Below, piece after piece: positions 19,610 through 31,318 of a stretch of 64,000 nt of DNA. The translations under genes were made by a program, and so were the position numbers. How positions within the stretch are numbered: position 1 is the stretch's first letter; the number at the start of each line of letters is the position of its first letter. The notes under the pieces are model-generated. The model worked only from the letters and a program-made list of their open reading frames with translations. It searched no databases and had not been told where the DNA came from. The DNA lies in contig NW_001865062.1 of assembly GCF_000002865.3 (NCBI RefSeq), forward strand, positions 395,921-459,920, read 5' to 3'. Origin of the DNA: Monosiga brevicollis MX1 (taxonomy: Eukaryota; Opisthokonta; Choanoflagellata; Craspedida; Salpingoecidae).

Positions 19610-20274
19610 ATGTCGAAGCGTGGAGCTGGAGGTGGCCGTGTCCACAAGTTTCGCATCAGCCTCGGTCTGCCCGTGGCTGCTGTCATGAACTGTGCCGACA
19701 ACACCGGTGCCAAGAACCTCTACGTGGTGGCCGTCAACGGTGTGTTTCTCAGACCACCTCAAATTGCTTTCACCTTAAAGCACGCGCTCTAGCTATCATT
19801 GGCTCACATGCTTGGCATACGCATCTGCTCTTGTCTGTAGGCTGGGGTGCTCGCCTCAACCGCATGCCCGCGGCGTGCATTGGTGACATGTTCGTCGCCA
19901 CTGTCAAGAAGGGCAAGCCCGAGCTCCGCAAGAAGGGTGCGTGACTTGACTGACCCGCAGCCTAACCTGTGCAAATGATCGGCGCGCATATGTCGCATGG
20001 GTGGCATGCTTGCCCTTGGTTGTGCTCGCCTTCTTTCATCTCATACGTCATGTTGTTAATGCGTATGATCATTTTAGTCATGCCTGCCGTGGTTATCCGC
20101 CAGCGCAAGCAGTTCCGACGAAAAGACGGTGGCATCCTCTACTTTGAGGACAATGCCGGTGTCATTGTCAACGTCAAGGGTGAGATGAAGGGCTCTGCTA
20201 TCAACGGCCCCGTCGCCAAGGAGGCCGCCGATGCCTGGCCTCGTATTGCCAGCGCCGCTCCCTCGATTGCTTAA
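19610..20274 (+). CDS. RPL23: 60S ribosomal protein L23 (uL14)
   Basis: Three exons, 19610-19739, 19841-19936 and 20078-20274, give exactly 140 residues, the same length as human RPL23. Matching blocks are [58 protein letters not shown], and [19 protein letters not shown] followed by [16 protein letters not shown]. uL14 sits at the intersubunit face of the large subunit near the GTPase-factor site. The introns are 101 and 141 bp with GT...AG ends. A clean gene without oddities. Confidence 0.98.
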
Positions 20275-21134
20275 ACAAATTGACGCGGTGAAGTTTTACC
20301 CCCTTTTTTCCCTTTCGCATTTCGGACCAATTCATTGTGAGCTTGGATATCCAGCGTCAGCCGCAACCGAACCAAGGCGAACGTTCAAAATTTTTCTCGG
20401 CGCAACCCTTGCGACCAAATCTTGGAGCAGAGCTACCCGCGTATTGTTGAATGACATTTTAATCTCAATTAGCAACATGGGGTCAGTTAACTCTGAAATG
20501 TCGAGTCAGCAAAAAGGGCAGCGCACACAAAACGCAGCACTCTGTTCAACGCCATGCATGGACACGCGAATGAGAGGGGTTCACACAGGTGGAAAGAAAA
20601 CAGAAAACACATGTCACCGTCACCATTTGCACGGCGCACGAGGTCTCTGCTCGGGCCGGCCGCCTTTAGGCAACGGCGTTGCAGACTTTGTTCAACACCT
20701 GACAGCGGCCCAGCGCATACCAGCGGGACCTGCGCCTACATCGGCCCCCTTGTTTCCTCGGCTGCGGTCGGATCAAGCGGCACCCAAAAGTGCGCTCAAA
20801 TCCTCCCGCAAGGCAAGGGCAAAAGGGAACGGGTCGCAGGTCTGGCCACTGGGCACGCCGGGCCACCAGGTTGAACAGCGCCCGCGCTACATTAATGTCT
20901 GGAGAACGACATATCACTCGCACTCGTGGTATATTCAAGGAGCAAACAACCAGGCCCATGGGGCAAGGCGTTTTTCTAGCCCCTTGGTGAACGCCAGGAT
21001 TTCGCACGACTCTCCGCACATACATACACCAAGGCAGCGTCGGCGAGGCATCTCACCTGAGAGAGGGAGGAAGGCTAGGTGCCGCGGTAGTCAATGAAGA
21101 TGCATCGAGTGCGTCTTGTTTTTTAAAAAAAAAA
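20275..21134. other. Intergenic region between RPL23 and a J-protein
   Basis: 860 bases with open frames but no recognisable protein, domain or strong repeat. It should hold the RPL23 3' UTR and the 3' UTR of the convergent J-protein gene. Confidence 0.4.
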
Positions 21135-21839
21135 TCAAGATTGCGCATCATCCTTGCCCTGCTGAATCTCCAGGACGGGTGCTTCGGGCTTGCTCAGAGT
21201 TGAGTCGGAGGGTGGACTTGAGGCCTGCGGGGCTTGACCATGACGTTCCAGGTCTGGCGTGAATGGAAAGGGCATGTACACCCTTACGCTTGCTTCTTTC
21301 GACCCTTTTTCTTTTTCTGGCGCAGCACAGCACAGCACAAAATCACATACCTGCATCATCTGTGCCATGAAGAAAAGGCCTGTGCGATCGGGTCCAGCCG
21401 GCTGCATGGTCTGGCCCACCTCGTGCAGCTCGGCTTGCAAGCTTGGGTCGTGATTGTCGCGCACAAAGTCAAAGATAAAGGCAGCATCGTAGCCCGTCAG
21501 TACCTCGCGTAGGTCTTTGGGGATCGAGGCAGCCTCTTTGCCTACCCCTGCAGCACGCTGGGCCAGGATGGCCCGCATGGCTGCGGCCAGATTTTGGAAG
21601 CGCGCTGTCGCAGCCTCGCGCTCCTTCGCGGGCGCCACGTCCGGGTGGTAGCGCTTGGCCATGCGCAGATACGCCCGTTGGATCTCTGGCAGTGCCGCAT
21701 CCCGTGCCACACCAAGAACCCGATACGGGTTGGTCCCGCTCTCTACCCCATAGTATCGTTCCACCCTCAGCCACTGACCCCACTGACCCCGCCGGCCCAG
21801 CCAAACCCCCCGACTGCCCATGCGAACGGCCCCGTTCAT
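21135..21839 (-). CDS. J-domain (DnaJ-type) protein, HPD motif intact
   Basis: ATG at 21839. An Arg-rich N-terminus (MNGAVRMGSRGVWLGRRG) looks like a mitochondrial targeting sequence. The J domain follows at once: NPYRVLGVARDAALPEIQRA, then YLRMAKRYHPDVAPAKERE with the HPD needed to stimulate Hsp70 ATPase. A conserved tail follows: RFQNLAAAMRAILAQR, ELHEVGQTMQPAGPDRTGLFF. The open frame continues to a stop at 21135, but a donor follows MAQMMQ (CAG|GTATGTG, near 21353) and an acceptor lies about 85 bp on, so the last 70 codons may be partly intron. It is a related, divergent neighbour of the gene at 22322 and shares the tail as well as the J domain. Hsp70 partner is unknown. Confidence 0.82.
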   Translation of the reverse strand: MNGAVRMGSRGVWLGRRGQWGQWLRVERYYGVESGTNPYRVLGVARDAALPEIQRAYLRMAKRYHPDVAPAKEREAATARFQNLAAAMRAILAQRAAGVGKEAASIPKDLREVLTGYDAAFIFDFVRDNHDPSLQAELHEVGQTMQPAGPDRTGLFFMAQMMQVCDFVLCCAAPEKEKGSKEASVRVYMPFPFTPDLERHGQAPQASSPPSDSTLSKPEAPVLEIQQGKDDAQS

Positions 21840-22321
21840 TGAAAAAAAAAAAAAAATTAAAATAAAAAATTCAAAAACTCAAAAAAAACCGTGGTTTGTC
21901 TGACGTTTTTCTATCTGTCTGACAATGGTGGTGTCGCTGCTTTCGAATGTCAGCAGGCATCACACGTCTGCGGACATGGAAAAGGCTGGTGGACGCTGTC
22001 GGAGGCGATGTGGGATGAGGATCGGGTTGAGCGAAGGTGGGGTTGATTGATGGTGGTGATGATGATGGCTTCAGTGGGAAGGAGTCAGTGGATGATGGTG
22101 ATGAGGTGCAACATTGCGCGTGCGGGGAAAGCCACAGCTCGTCATGCTCCAGCCTGTCGTGCCGAGTGCATTTTTATCTCCCAACACCAGAACGAACACC
22201 AGGGCTTGATCAAGTTTGTGGATGATACCTGCGAGAACCAAAAGGAGCACGCGAGGACCCAGTCAAGCGCAGAGCAACATTGGTTGATAGTTCTTTTCAA
22301 TTGTTAAGCGACCTTTTCGTC
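21840..22321. promoter_or_regulatory. Shared upstream region of the two divergent J-protein genes
   Basis: 482 bases between opposite start codons. An A-rich tract (21841-21888) lies next to the minus gene. A GATGGTG/GATGATG repeat lies at 22048-22108. There is no CT/GA tract here, unlike the other head-to-head spacers. Confidence 0.5.
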
Positions 22322-22882
22322 ATGGCGATGCGACTGTGTGCCCGCCGAGCAGTGGCGCAGGTCCGCAACCTGCACCTGAGCAGTGTCCGGCCGGCCGGAA
22401 CTGCTGCCCGCCGCACGCTGGAGGCCAATGATCCATATCAGACACTCAGCGTTGAGCGCGAGGCCTCAAGCCAACAGATCAAGGAACGCTACTACAAAGA
22501 AGCCATGCAGTTGTATCCAGACTGCTGTGACGGCCGTGACTCGCCCACGGCCATCCGACGTTTTGACGAGTTGTCGGGTGCGCTGCGCGCCATTCTACAC
22601 CAGCGAGGTGAGCTTGAGAATGGGGCCGTCAAGGAGGACGACCCCGACTACATGCTCAGTTTGGTTGGCAAGGATTTGAACGAGGAAGAGCGCCAGCAGT
22701 TTGCCGAAGTGGGCCGGCACTACCAGGCTGGGGGCCCACACCGCAGCGATATGTGGGAGCTGGCTCACGAGATGGAGCGCTCCGAACGCAGTGGTACCGA
22801 CCCCTCCAAACCCACCACCGAATCCGAGGCCGATGGCAACGCGCTGGCCAACCGTGGCGGTCGCGTTGTCAAAAATACCTAA
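22322..22882 (+). CDS. Degenerate J-domain protein (YPD in place of HPD)
   Basis: Single exon, 186 residues, ATG at 22322 (MAMRLCARRAVAQVRNLHLS, a likely mitochondrial presequence). The J-like domain reads DPYQTLSVEREASSQQIKER then YYKEAMQLYPDCCDGRD, so the invariant His of HPD is Tyr. It is followed by RFDELSGALRAILHQRGEL and FAEVGRHYQAGGPHRSDMWE, matching the tail of the divergent neighbour (ELHEVGQTMQPAGPDRTG). Loss of the HPD His normally abolishes Hsp70 stimulation, so this may be a J-like inhibitor or structural partner, as Pam16 is to Pam18. That comparison is by analogy only. The C-terminus is polar and disordered. Confidence 0.85.
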   Translation: MAMRLCARRAVAQVRNLHLSSVRPAGTAARRTLEANDPYQTLSVEREASSQQIKERYYKEAMQLYPDCCDGRDSPTAIRRFDELSGALRAILHQRGELENGAVKEDDPDYMLSLVGKDLNEEERQQFAEVGRHYQAGGPHRSDMWELAHEMERSERSGTDPSKPTTESEADGNALANRGGRVVKNT

Positions 22883-23115
22883 GCAACTGGCCCAGTCGCC
22901 GCTGATGCTGAGTCGCTCTCGTGTTGGGATCGTATCCTATTTGAGTCCCTTGTCCTTATGCCATTTTCTAATTGACACGTAATCCTCAAACTCAACACGC
23001 CACTGTGATCTCCATCATCCTGCCCAACCAGACAGCCAACAAACACTATGCCCCGCTTCCCTATGGCACAGAGCAGGGTCGTCTTTCCCGCTGATTCTAC
23101 CAAGACCGTTCCCTT

Positions 23116-23328
23116 GGCTGCAGTTTCGCCAGATAGTTGATAGTCGTGACTGTGGTTTCGCCAAATACTAGATAGATAGATAGTCGTGGCTGTGGTTTCG
23201 CCAGATGTTAGATGGATATCCTTGGCTGCGGTTTCGCCAAATAGTAGAGATAGATAGCCTTGGCTGCGGTTTCGCCAGATAGTAGATAGATAGCCTTGGC
23301 TGTGGTTTCGCCAGATAGTAGTTGTAGA
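23116..23328. repeat. Minisatellite with a GGTTTCGCCA(G/A)ATA core
   Basis: Six tandem, diverged units of about 35-45 bp. Each has GTTTCGCCA(G/A)AT followed by a variable GATA-like stretch (TAGATAGATAG) and C(C/G)T(T/G)GGCTG. Unit length varies with the number of GATA units. Confidence 0.85.
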
Positions 23329-23470
23329 TCGGGACAGTGAGGAGGGATCTCGTTCATCCATCCATGCGCCCGGCTCACCCCTTGATCTGGAGCTCTCACA
23401 GTCGTCCGGATTTGGGTTATTTTGTCAGAAATCATTGTCAGCCACTTTTTGTATTGCACGTGGACTGATG

Positions 23471-23622
23471 CTCTCTCTCTCTCTTTCTTCTCTCTCTTTC
23501 TTCTCTCTCTCTCTCTTTCTTCCTCTCTCTTTCTTCTCTCTCTCTCTCTGATGAAATTTTGAATTTTCCGAAATTTTCGCTCTCTCTGTCTCTCTGTCTC
23601 TGTCTCTCTTTTTTTTTTTTTT
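23471..23622. repeat. CT-rich microsatellite block upstream of RCC1
   Basis: Runs of CTCTCT and TTTCTTCTCTCT, broken at 23551-23580, then TCTGTCTC units and a T14 run. It ends about 200 bp before the RCC1 start codon. Confidence 0.85.
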
Positions 23623-23829
23623 CTGCTGCACAGTCAGTGACGTATCTGCTTTGGTCAGTGGCTTCGGCGCGCAATGAGGGGAAGGGTGGTCCATGCATGT
23701 GCGTGTGAGGTGCTTGGGGAAGGACCATGGGGCGGGGTGACATGAGCCCGGGCTGTGCCGTGTTGACGAACCGACTCAAATTGCTTCTGTTTGACGCGCG
23801 CCGTCGAAGAATTCCAGAGTCTCGACAAG

Positions 23830-26387
23830 ATGGCCCCCAAGCGCGGTGCAACCAAGACGGGTGGACAGCCCAAGGCCAAAAAGGCCAACCAGTCCACGGC
23901 CAAGAAGACAGCTCCGGCCTCGGCCCCGGCTGGTATTGAGCGCCAGGACATTCACGGTACGGCGTGCAGCGTGCCCATATTCGCTTGCTTGCCCCACCCT
24001 CTCAATATCCAGAGACTTGACCCATTGGTGTCCCGCACATCCCTTTCTAGACCTGACTCCTGCCAACAAGGGCCATTGCTTGGCTGTGGGCATCAACTGC
24101 TTTGGACAGCTCGGCGTCGGGGATCACATTACCGAACGCAAGAAGCCTGCCTTTGTTCGCAAGGGCACCCTGGAGAATGTCCTGGTATGACCTTGCTTCT
24201 TCACGTTCAGCATCACCCTCACCCCGCCCCGCCCCCCATATCATCGACCGGTGCACACAAGCTCACGTTCACGTTACACACCGACGGGGAAAAAAAAAAA
24301 TCCTGCCAGGTTACAGACGTAGCGGCAGGTGGCATGCACACAGCCGTCGTCGACGAGCAACATCGAGTCCACACCTTTGGTTGCAACGACGAAGGCGCTC
24401 TCGGCCGCCCAGCCTCTTGTATGTCCCTGCCACCCCTTGACTCCCTGGACCGACTCGAGCAACACATCCAGCCCTGGCGCGTTGACTCACCTCTTGTCGT
24501 TGATAGCCAACGAGGAAGAGAGCTACCCTGGCCTGGCGCAAGGCCTTGACGATATCAAGGCCATTCAGGTCTGTTTCCAGCTGGCAGTGTGCAAATTCAT
24601 TGAACGGCATCGAATATTTGCATGGCTGTCAGCCCCACCTTGCTGACCAGGCATCATATCCGACAGGTGACAGCCGGAGACTCCCATACAGCGATTTTGG
24701 GCAGCGATGGCTACGTCTACGCCGTGGGTGTGTTTCGCGACGATGACGGCAGTCTGGCTTTCAGCCCTACCAGCTTGATCGAGCGCCAATTCTGCCGCGT
24801 CTTCCCCACCGACGAGATGCTCAAGGCCACTCAAACCCGGCGTCGCAAACTGCCTCTGGCCAAGCAAATCTCCTCTGGCTCGGATCACCTTCTTATTCTG
24901 ACCACCGAGGGCCAAGTGTACAGCATGGGCACTGGCAAGCAGGGCCAATTGGGTCGCCTACCGGAGAAGAAGACGTACGCTGCTTTCTCTTCTTCCCCCT
25001 GCCGATGGTCTGCCGCAACCTGGATGTTCAATCTGCCGCCTTCCCTTACACCGATGCTGTGCCACTGCTGCCTTGGCACGCTCTCAGAACCCGCGACGCG
25101 TATCGCAGCCTCGGCGCCCTTCCCGAGGAAATCAAGGCGCGACGCACTACCCCCGAGTTTTTGCAACAAGTGCTGGTGCCTGGCCTCGTCCGTGCTCGTG
25201 GTTTCAAGTCGGTACGGCTGATCCCATGTGCACCCTCACTCTTCCCCTAATCGCCCTCAACTCAACATCTAGCATCAAACCCATCTCAACTCTTGGGCTT
25301 TGCCATTCGCTCCGCCCCAACACACGGCGCTTAGATTGTCAAGGTGTTCACCGGCAGCTGGGCTTCATTTGCTTTGGATGACGAAGGCCACGTCTGGGCA
25401 TGGGGCCTGAACAATCACCATCAGCTGGGCGTGCCTCGTAGCGAGAAGGCCTCCTTTGGCGTGGATGACAACTGCGTCTTCTTCCCTCAGCGTGCCACCA
25501 AGTTTGAAAACCTGGTCGGTACAAGGCTCGATTTCCGACTCGGCGTGGGCTGCACGTCGCCCAGAACACCTCTCATGCCATCTCTCATGCGTGCGACAGG
25601 ATATTTCAGCCATTGCTGGTGGCCAACATCACACGCTCGTCTGCAGCGAGAAGCAACAGAAGGTACGCGTGGGCTCGCCCACAAAAGAAAATGGCAGGCA
25701 GAAGGGTGGAGGTGGTGGTGGAAGCCACCACGTTGCGCTTGACTCGTGTGCGCTGGAGATTGAGGTCGTGCACAAGCCAAAGTCACCGTTCCGGCATGGG
25801 TTGCAGCAAGCAAGAGCGACCAATATCAAACCACCCCTTGACTCATGCAATCGCCTCGCTTGCACGCTGGTTCACAACAGGTCTTCGCCATTGGACGTGG
25901 TGATTGTGGCCGTTTGGGTCTGAACAATGAGGAGGAAATGCACGAGCTGTCAGAGGTGACGACGCTCAGCAACCAAAACTTGACGGGCGTGGCTTGTGCA
26001 GTTGCCGCTAGCTACGCGTTTAGCAACCGCGGCAAGGCCTATGCTTGGGGCTTTGGCACCAACCTGCAGCTCACCAACGGCGAGGACCAGGATGAACTCG
26101 TCCCCATTGAGCTCTCCGGCCAGCAGCTGGACACACGTGCTGTTGCCAAGGTACAGTCATTGATGCCGCCTAGCTTGCCCCTGTCTTCTCCCCGCCGTCC
26201 GTACTGTGCGTTCCAACATCTGCTCACGACCTGAACGATCGTGGCTTCTTCTTGCCTCCCTGTTTTCTCGGACGCGTGATTCTTGTTTTTGCATGGGTGC
26301 GCGCTATGTTGTGCTTTGGCCACGACTCGACAGATTTCGGGAGGTGGTCAACACACGGTGATGCTGGCTGTCCCCAACGATGCCTAG
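23830..26387 (+). CDS. RCC1: RCC1, Ran guanine nucleotide exchange factor
   Basis: Seven-bladed propeller that loads GTP on Ran at chromatin. The basic N-tail MAPKRGATKTGGQPKAKK resembles the human chromatin-binding tail. The blades match human RCC1 in order: INCFGQLGVGDHITERKKPA (24095-24150), AAGGMHTAVVDE and FGCNDEGALGR (24325-24410), VTAGDSHTAILGSDGYVYA near 24667, SGSDHLLILTTEGQVYSMG near 24873, FTGSWASFALDDEGHVWAWG (25344-25403), AGGQHHTLVCSE near 25617, IGRGDCGRLGLNNEEEMHE near 25887, AYAWGFGTNLQL near 26038 and SGGGQHTVML at the end. Stop TAG is at 26385-26387. There are about ten short introns. The similarity covers the whole human protein, so this is RCC1 proper and not a generic RCC1-repeat protein. 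Confidence 0.95.
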
Positions 26388-27193
26388 ACCAAGGGTTGCA
26401 ACCAGATCCGTGAATCATGCTCAGCCAATGTTGGCACGGTTCCCTGTTCTTGTGCTTGTTTTCTTGCTTGCTCCTTGCTCCCCTTTTTTTCCGCCTTACT
26501 TCCTTTGAGACAACTTCAAATCTAAAGCGCATAATGATATTATTGGACCACTCTTCCGGTGCAGACTTGATCACCTGGACCATCTACCCCCACCAGGATC
26601 CTAAAGCAGGCGCGCTTGCAAGGGGCTGGGCTTGTATCATATCCACAATGCAAAAATGGAGCTTGAACAACGACTTGATGGGATCATCGCTGAGCCTTTT
26701 TTTTTTCTCGATTGCTGGTTCGCGAATCAAGGGCTAAACCGGGTGAGTACCCAGATAGTTTGCAAGAATACAGAACCTTCATGGCACACAGCCAGGTTTG
26801 AGTGACGCCAAGACCAAGGGAAAATCAGGACCATTGCTGGACCCAGAGGTTCTGACGAGACATGTGCCTGCTGACTGGCACATTGGACAAGCAACAAAAT
26901 TGGCGCGGGCCAGCCAGAAGCTGTGCACCATGGCTTCGTTGCAGATGAGCAGCAAGGATGGCTTTCGATTTGCTGCTATAAACTCGTCAAAGCGAAACTC
27001 TAGCAACAAGACAAGACGCTACTAGCTACACTTGAGATGGTAGGGGAACAGCTAAATCCCCCACCAAAGGAGAAGGGAAAGGGGGGGAAAGAAAAACACC
27101 AACAAAAGCACATAAGGAGGTGGTTGACGAGCGTTGCACCTTGCTCATCCGCCCTTGGGGCGTGATGAGGGGCACACGAACTCAATGGGGGCC
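26388..27193. other. Intergenic region RCC1/NDUFC2-like (convergent)
   Basis: About 800 bases between two 3' ends. A 75-codon open frame at 26798-27025 is not supported by any similarity. Nothing else is seen. Confidence 0.4.
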
Positions 27194-27545
27194 TCATTGC
27201 TGCTCGCGCTCCTGAATGCGCGCTTGAGCAGCGTGAAAGCCAGGTCGGCTCTCCTCATACTTGTGGACCATGTAGCCAAGGGCAAAACCGGTGCCGATGG
27301 TCGCCAGGTGCAGCTGGGGCGCTGCGGTCATTAGAAAAAAAGGGGTCAGACATGTGAGTTGAGGCACAGAGTTGAGGTTGAGGTGCAAGAGTTGAGGTGC
27401 TCCTCCGGTCATCATCGACAGCGGCTGGTGAGCGCAGCGAGGGTTGCTACTTACAGCGCAAGAGGGGAAGTCGGCGCACCGAGTTGGCGTAGAGGCCAGT
27501 AAAGGCACCGCCCAGGGTGAAATAAACGATGGAAGCGATGGTCAT
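27194..27545 (-). CDS. Small two-helix membrane protein, NDUFC2 (complex I B14.5b)-like
   Basis: Two exons (27455-27545 and 27194-27321) join to 72 residues. Sequence blocks: MTIASIVYFTLGGAFTGLYA, NSVRRLPLLRSPQ, LHLATIGTGFALGYMVHKYE and a charged end ARIQEREQQ. Two hydrophobic helices are separated by an RRLPLLR loop. This pattern resembles human NDUFC2 (LLYIGFLGYCSGLIDN, RRRPIA, FFFAGYYLVKRED), an accessory subunit in the inner-membrane arm of complex I. The protein is much shorter than human NDUFC2 (119). Other small mitochondrial inner-membrane proteins are possible. The exon pair is convincing; the assignment is tentative. Confidence 0.6.
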
Positions 27546-28643
<1,098 letters not shown>

Positions 28644-31016
28644 ATGGCAGATCTACCTCCCTTGCCCGAGGCCATGAAGGGCATGTCGGTGCGCATCAGT
28701 CCCTGCGGGGCGCTGTTTGGTTGTGCCGCGCTGTGCTTCGTGTCTTGTTGCGCCCAATCAATCTCACCTTGATCCCGCTGTCCCGGTATCTGATGTCTGG
28801 TGCTGCAGCGCTTCATCAAGACGGCTGCCTTGTTTGAAGCCCGAACGCCTGCGGTGACCTACTACTGTGCGTTCTCTTGCAGCATGCCGACAACTTGACG
28901 ACCCCTTAACCTCACGTCCTTCCCTCGTGTGCACTCGAAACGCCTCCTCCTTGGCGTGTCCTGCTTACTCGCAGGTTACCTGTTTGTGCTCAAGAACGCC
29001 ATCAAGAACCACAGCACAGACCCTGCTTGCCGCCCCTACCTGGGTGGTCTCTTGACTCATGTCGAAGAGGTTGGTTGTCCCTGTGCTTCTTCCTGAATCC
29101 TGCTCGTCCAAAAATGTTGTGGGGTCTTTGAGTGCCCAGCCATCACCACCACCACTCTTTCATTCATCATTCCTTCACAGTCACCCTGTCCTTTTTTTTT
29201 CTTTTCTTTTTCCCCCTTGGTAATTGCCCTGGTTCGTAGCTCAAGGCCAGCATGCCCGACGAGGAAAGCATTCGTAACAGCGAAAAGGGCAAGGTTGGAT
29301 CCCCTTTTGCCCCCCCCCCTCCTTACCAAAGCTTTAATCTGCTAGCCATATCCCTCACCCATCGGCTCTGGCGCTCGTGCATAGCTTCTCATTACCACCG
29401 TAGCTACCAGTCTATTCGACAAGGCCAATCGAGCTGATATGGCTGGTGAAGGCACCCGGTACGCCCGCCTGAAGGAGGTCCAACAGTCTTTCCCTTTCTG
29501 CTTTCGCTTGGTTGCCAAGGTAGCCTCACCCAGCAACATTTCCGTGCTTTTGTAGCAACACTGCCGATCTGTTCTACCGTGCATCCACGCTCTACGATAT
29601 CATGGATGAATTTGAGAATGGCCTCGAGGAGGTTTGTCCAGCCCGCGTGGGCCCGCGTAGGCCCCCGTTCCCAACGGATCGTCTTTCTTCGTCGTCGCCC
29701 TGGCCGTGCCGCGCCGCTCCCCTCGACCCGAACTACGATTGTCCCTCGCTCATGCTTTATTGTTTTACACATAGGTGGCCGAGGCCCGCAAATACGCCAA
29801 GCTTAAAGCTGCCCACATTGTCAAGTGCTTGCGTGAGGGGCGTCAACCTACTCCGGGTCCCATTGATGCAGACGGCAACCCGCGCACCGGTACACAGGCG
29901 CTCCTAAAATCTCACACCAGCCAGTCTGCTTTGCCCGTGCCCCGCTGATATCAACGTCCAACTATGAACGCCCGACCGCCTAGACATTGCCCCACCCACG
30001 ATTGGTTTGACAACTGAAAGTGACCTGACTGCAAACATCCATGATGCCGGCCTTCCTCCCGCCGGTGGCTCAGAGCCGGAGTGGCCCTCCGCTGCCCACG
30101 CTGGTCCCGCTGACTACACATCGGGCTATGAAAACAATGCTGCTTTCCCCCCAGCACCTTCCGACCCCTCCGCCGGTGCGCGCTGCCTCGCTGCGTGCAC
30201 CATAGTAACCTCCTCTGCTAGCGCGTTCTTCCCCCTCCCCCCCCCCCCCCCCCCCCCCCAGCTGGCGTGCTGGTATGAGCTGATTCATCGTGTCTGTCCG
30301 CGCCCATAGCGTACCCGGCACCCAACTTGCCGTCTCCCCCAGCACAGCAACCCTCAGGCCCGGATGGTCACCAGGGCTTTGATCCCCTCTTCAACTTGCC
30401 GGCTGTGCCAGAGAACATACCCAGTGCGCAAGCCAGCAGCAGCCCACCCCCGGTCCCTAAAAACCCGGGCATTAGCGTGCAACCACCAGCTCCGGCACCG
30501 CAGGCCGTACGTTTCACCTTCCATCTCTATGCTCCAAGCTACCAACAGGCTCACGTCCTCTCAACAAAATCCTGTCTCGCGTGTAGACCACATATCGCTC
30601 TGCTCAGCGCACAGCATCGGCGTCCAGCGCCACCTCGCTCGAGGTAGGCTCAGCGCCCACTTTGCCCGAGTGCGGTGTGACCTCTGCCTAATGTTGTATG
30701 CCGTATACGCGCGATCGCTGGACGTGGGCGCCATTCGCAGGATATTGAGCCCAGGCTGCCCGCCACAGCTCGAACCAAAACCAACATTAGCTCCCGCGAC
30801 ATCGATCAAGCCAAATTGGCCTTTAAGTAAGCTTTGCGACGCGACGCTTGGCGCGCGCACGCCCGGCCTGACCCGTTCTTTTTTTTTTTTCTCGTGCCTC
30901 CCACCCATGCTCACGCACTGCCTGCGCTCAGATATGCCAACAGCGCGCTGCAATATCAAGATGTCAAGACAGCTGTCGAGTATTGCTTGCGGGCCTTGAC
31001 ACTCATGACCGAGTAG
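28644..31016 (+). CDS. VTA1: VTA1 / LIP5, VPS4 cofactor
   Basis: Cofactor of the AAA ATPase VPS4, which disassembles ESCRT-III at multivesicular bodies. Starts MADLPPLPEAMKGMS (human has LPPLPAQFKS). Exons then give RFIKTAALFEARTPAVTYYC, YLFVLKNAIKNHS with CRPYLGGLLTHVEELKASMP (28978-29260), TADLFYRASTLYDIMDEFEN (29558-29617), ARKYAKLKAAHIVKCLREG (29783-29840), a long Pro-rich linker (30000-30590) and the C-terminal helices DQAKLAFKYANSALQYQD and TAVEYCLRALTLMTE (30930-31016). The N-terminal tandem MIT-like part and the C-terminal VTA1 dimer/VPS4-binding part are both complete. Eight or more short introns. Polymeric C (about 30231-30259) lies in an intron just before an acceptor. Confidence 0.93.
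30231..30259. repeat. Poly-C tract in a VTA1 intron
   Basis: A nearly pure C run of about 29 bases inside the intron 3' polypyrimidine region, ending at CAG. Confidence 0.85.
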
Positions 31017-31318
31017 AAGCGCCCGGCCTATATCTAGGCTTGGTTCTGTCTTCTATCCGAGCTCGTCACTGTCACCCTTGTACTTGAAGCTTGAGAGATC
31101 TCAAACTCTTCCACAAAACGATCATTTTTGTCAAACGTGACTCAAATTAGGGTCAGCTTTACACTTCCATCAAATGTCTGCACAGACAGAGCAGGCTTGT
31201 CATGCGGCTCTAACATGCGCACTGGGGAAGGAGTTGAGAGAAGATGGTTGTTGAAATATAACCACCCTTTTTGCATTTGCCGTACATCCTGCCAGTTTGA
31301 AATTGAAAAATGCCCATT
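31017..31318. other. Convergent spacer VTA1/DEP-DEP-SH2
   Basis: 302 bases between two stop codons. Nothing beyond presumed 3' UTRs is seen. Confidence 0.4.

Larger units (their letters stand above)
22883..23829. other. Intergenic region upstream of RCC1 with minisatellite and CT tracts
   Basis: It holds the minisatellite at about 23116-23328, then CT/TTCTC tracts at 23471-23550 and 23580-23622 ending in a T run. Nothing coding is seen. Confidence 0.5.

Noticed and set aside
26798-27025. 75-codon plus-strand frame between RCC1 and the NDUFC2-like gene
   Set aside because: It reads like protein (LTRHVPADWHIGQATKLARA) but has no recognisable relative, lies between two 3' ends and has no support beyond being open.
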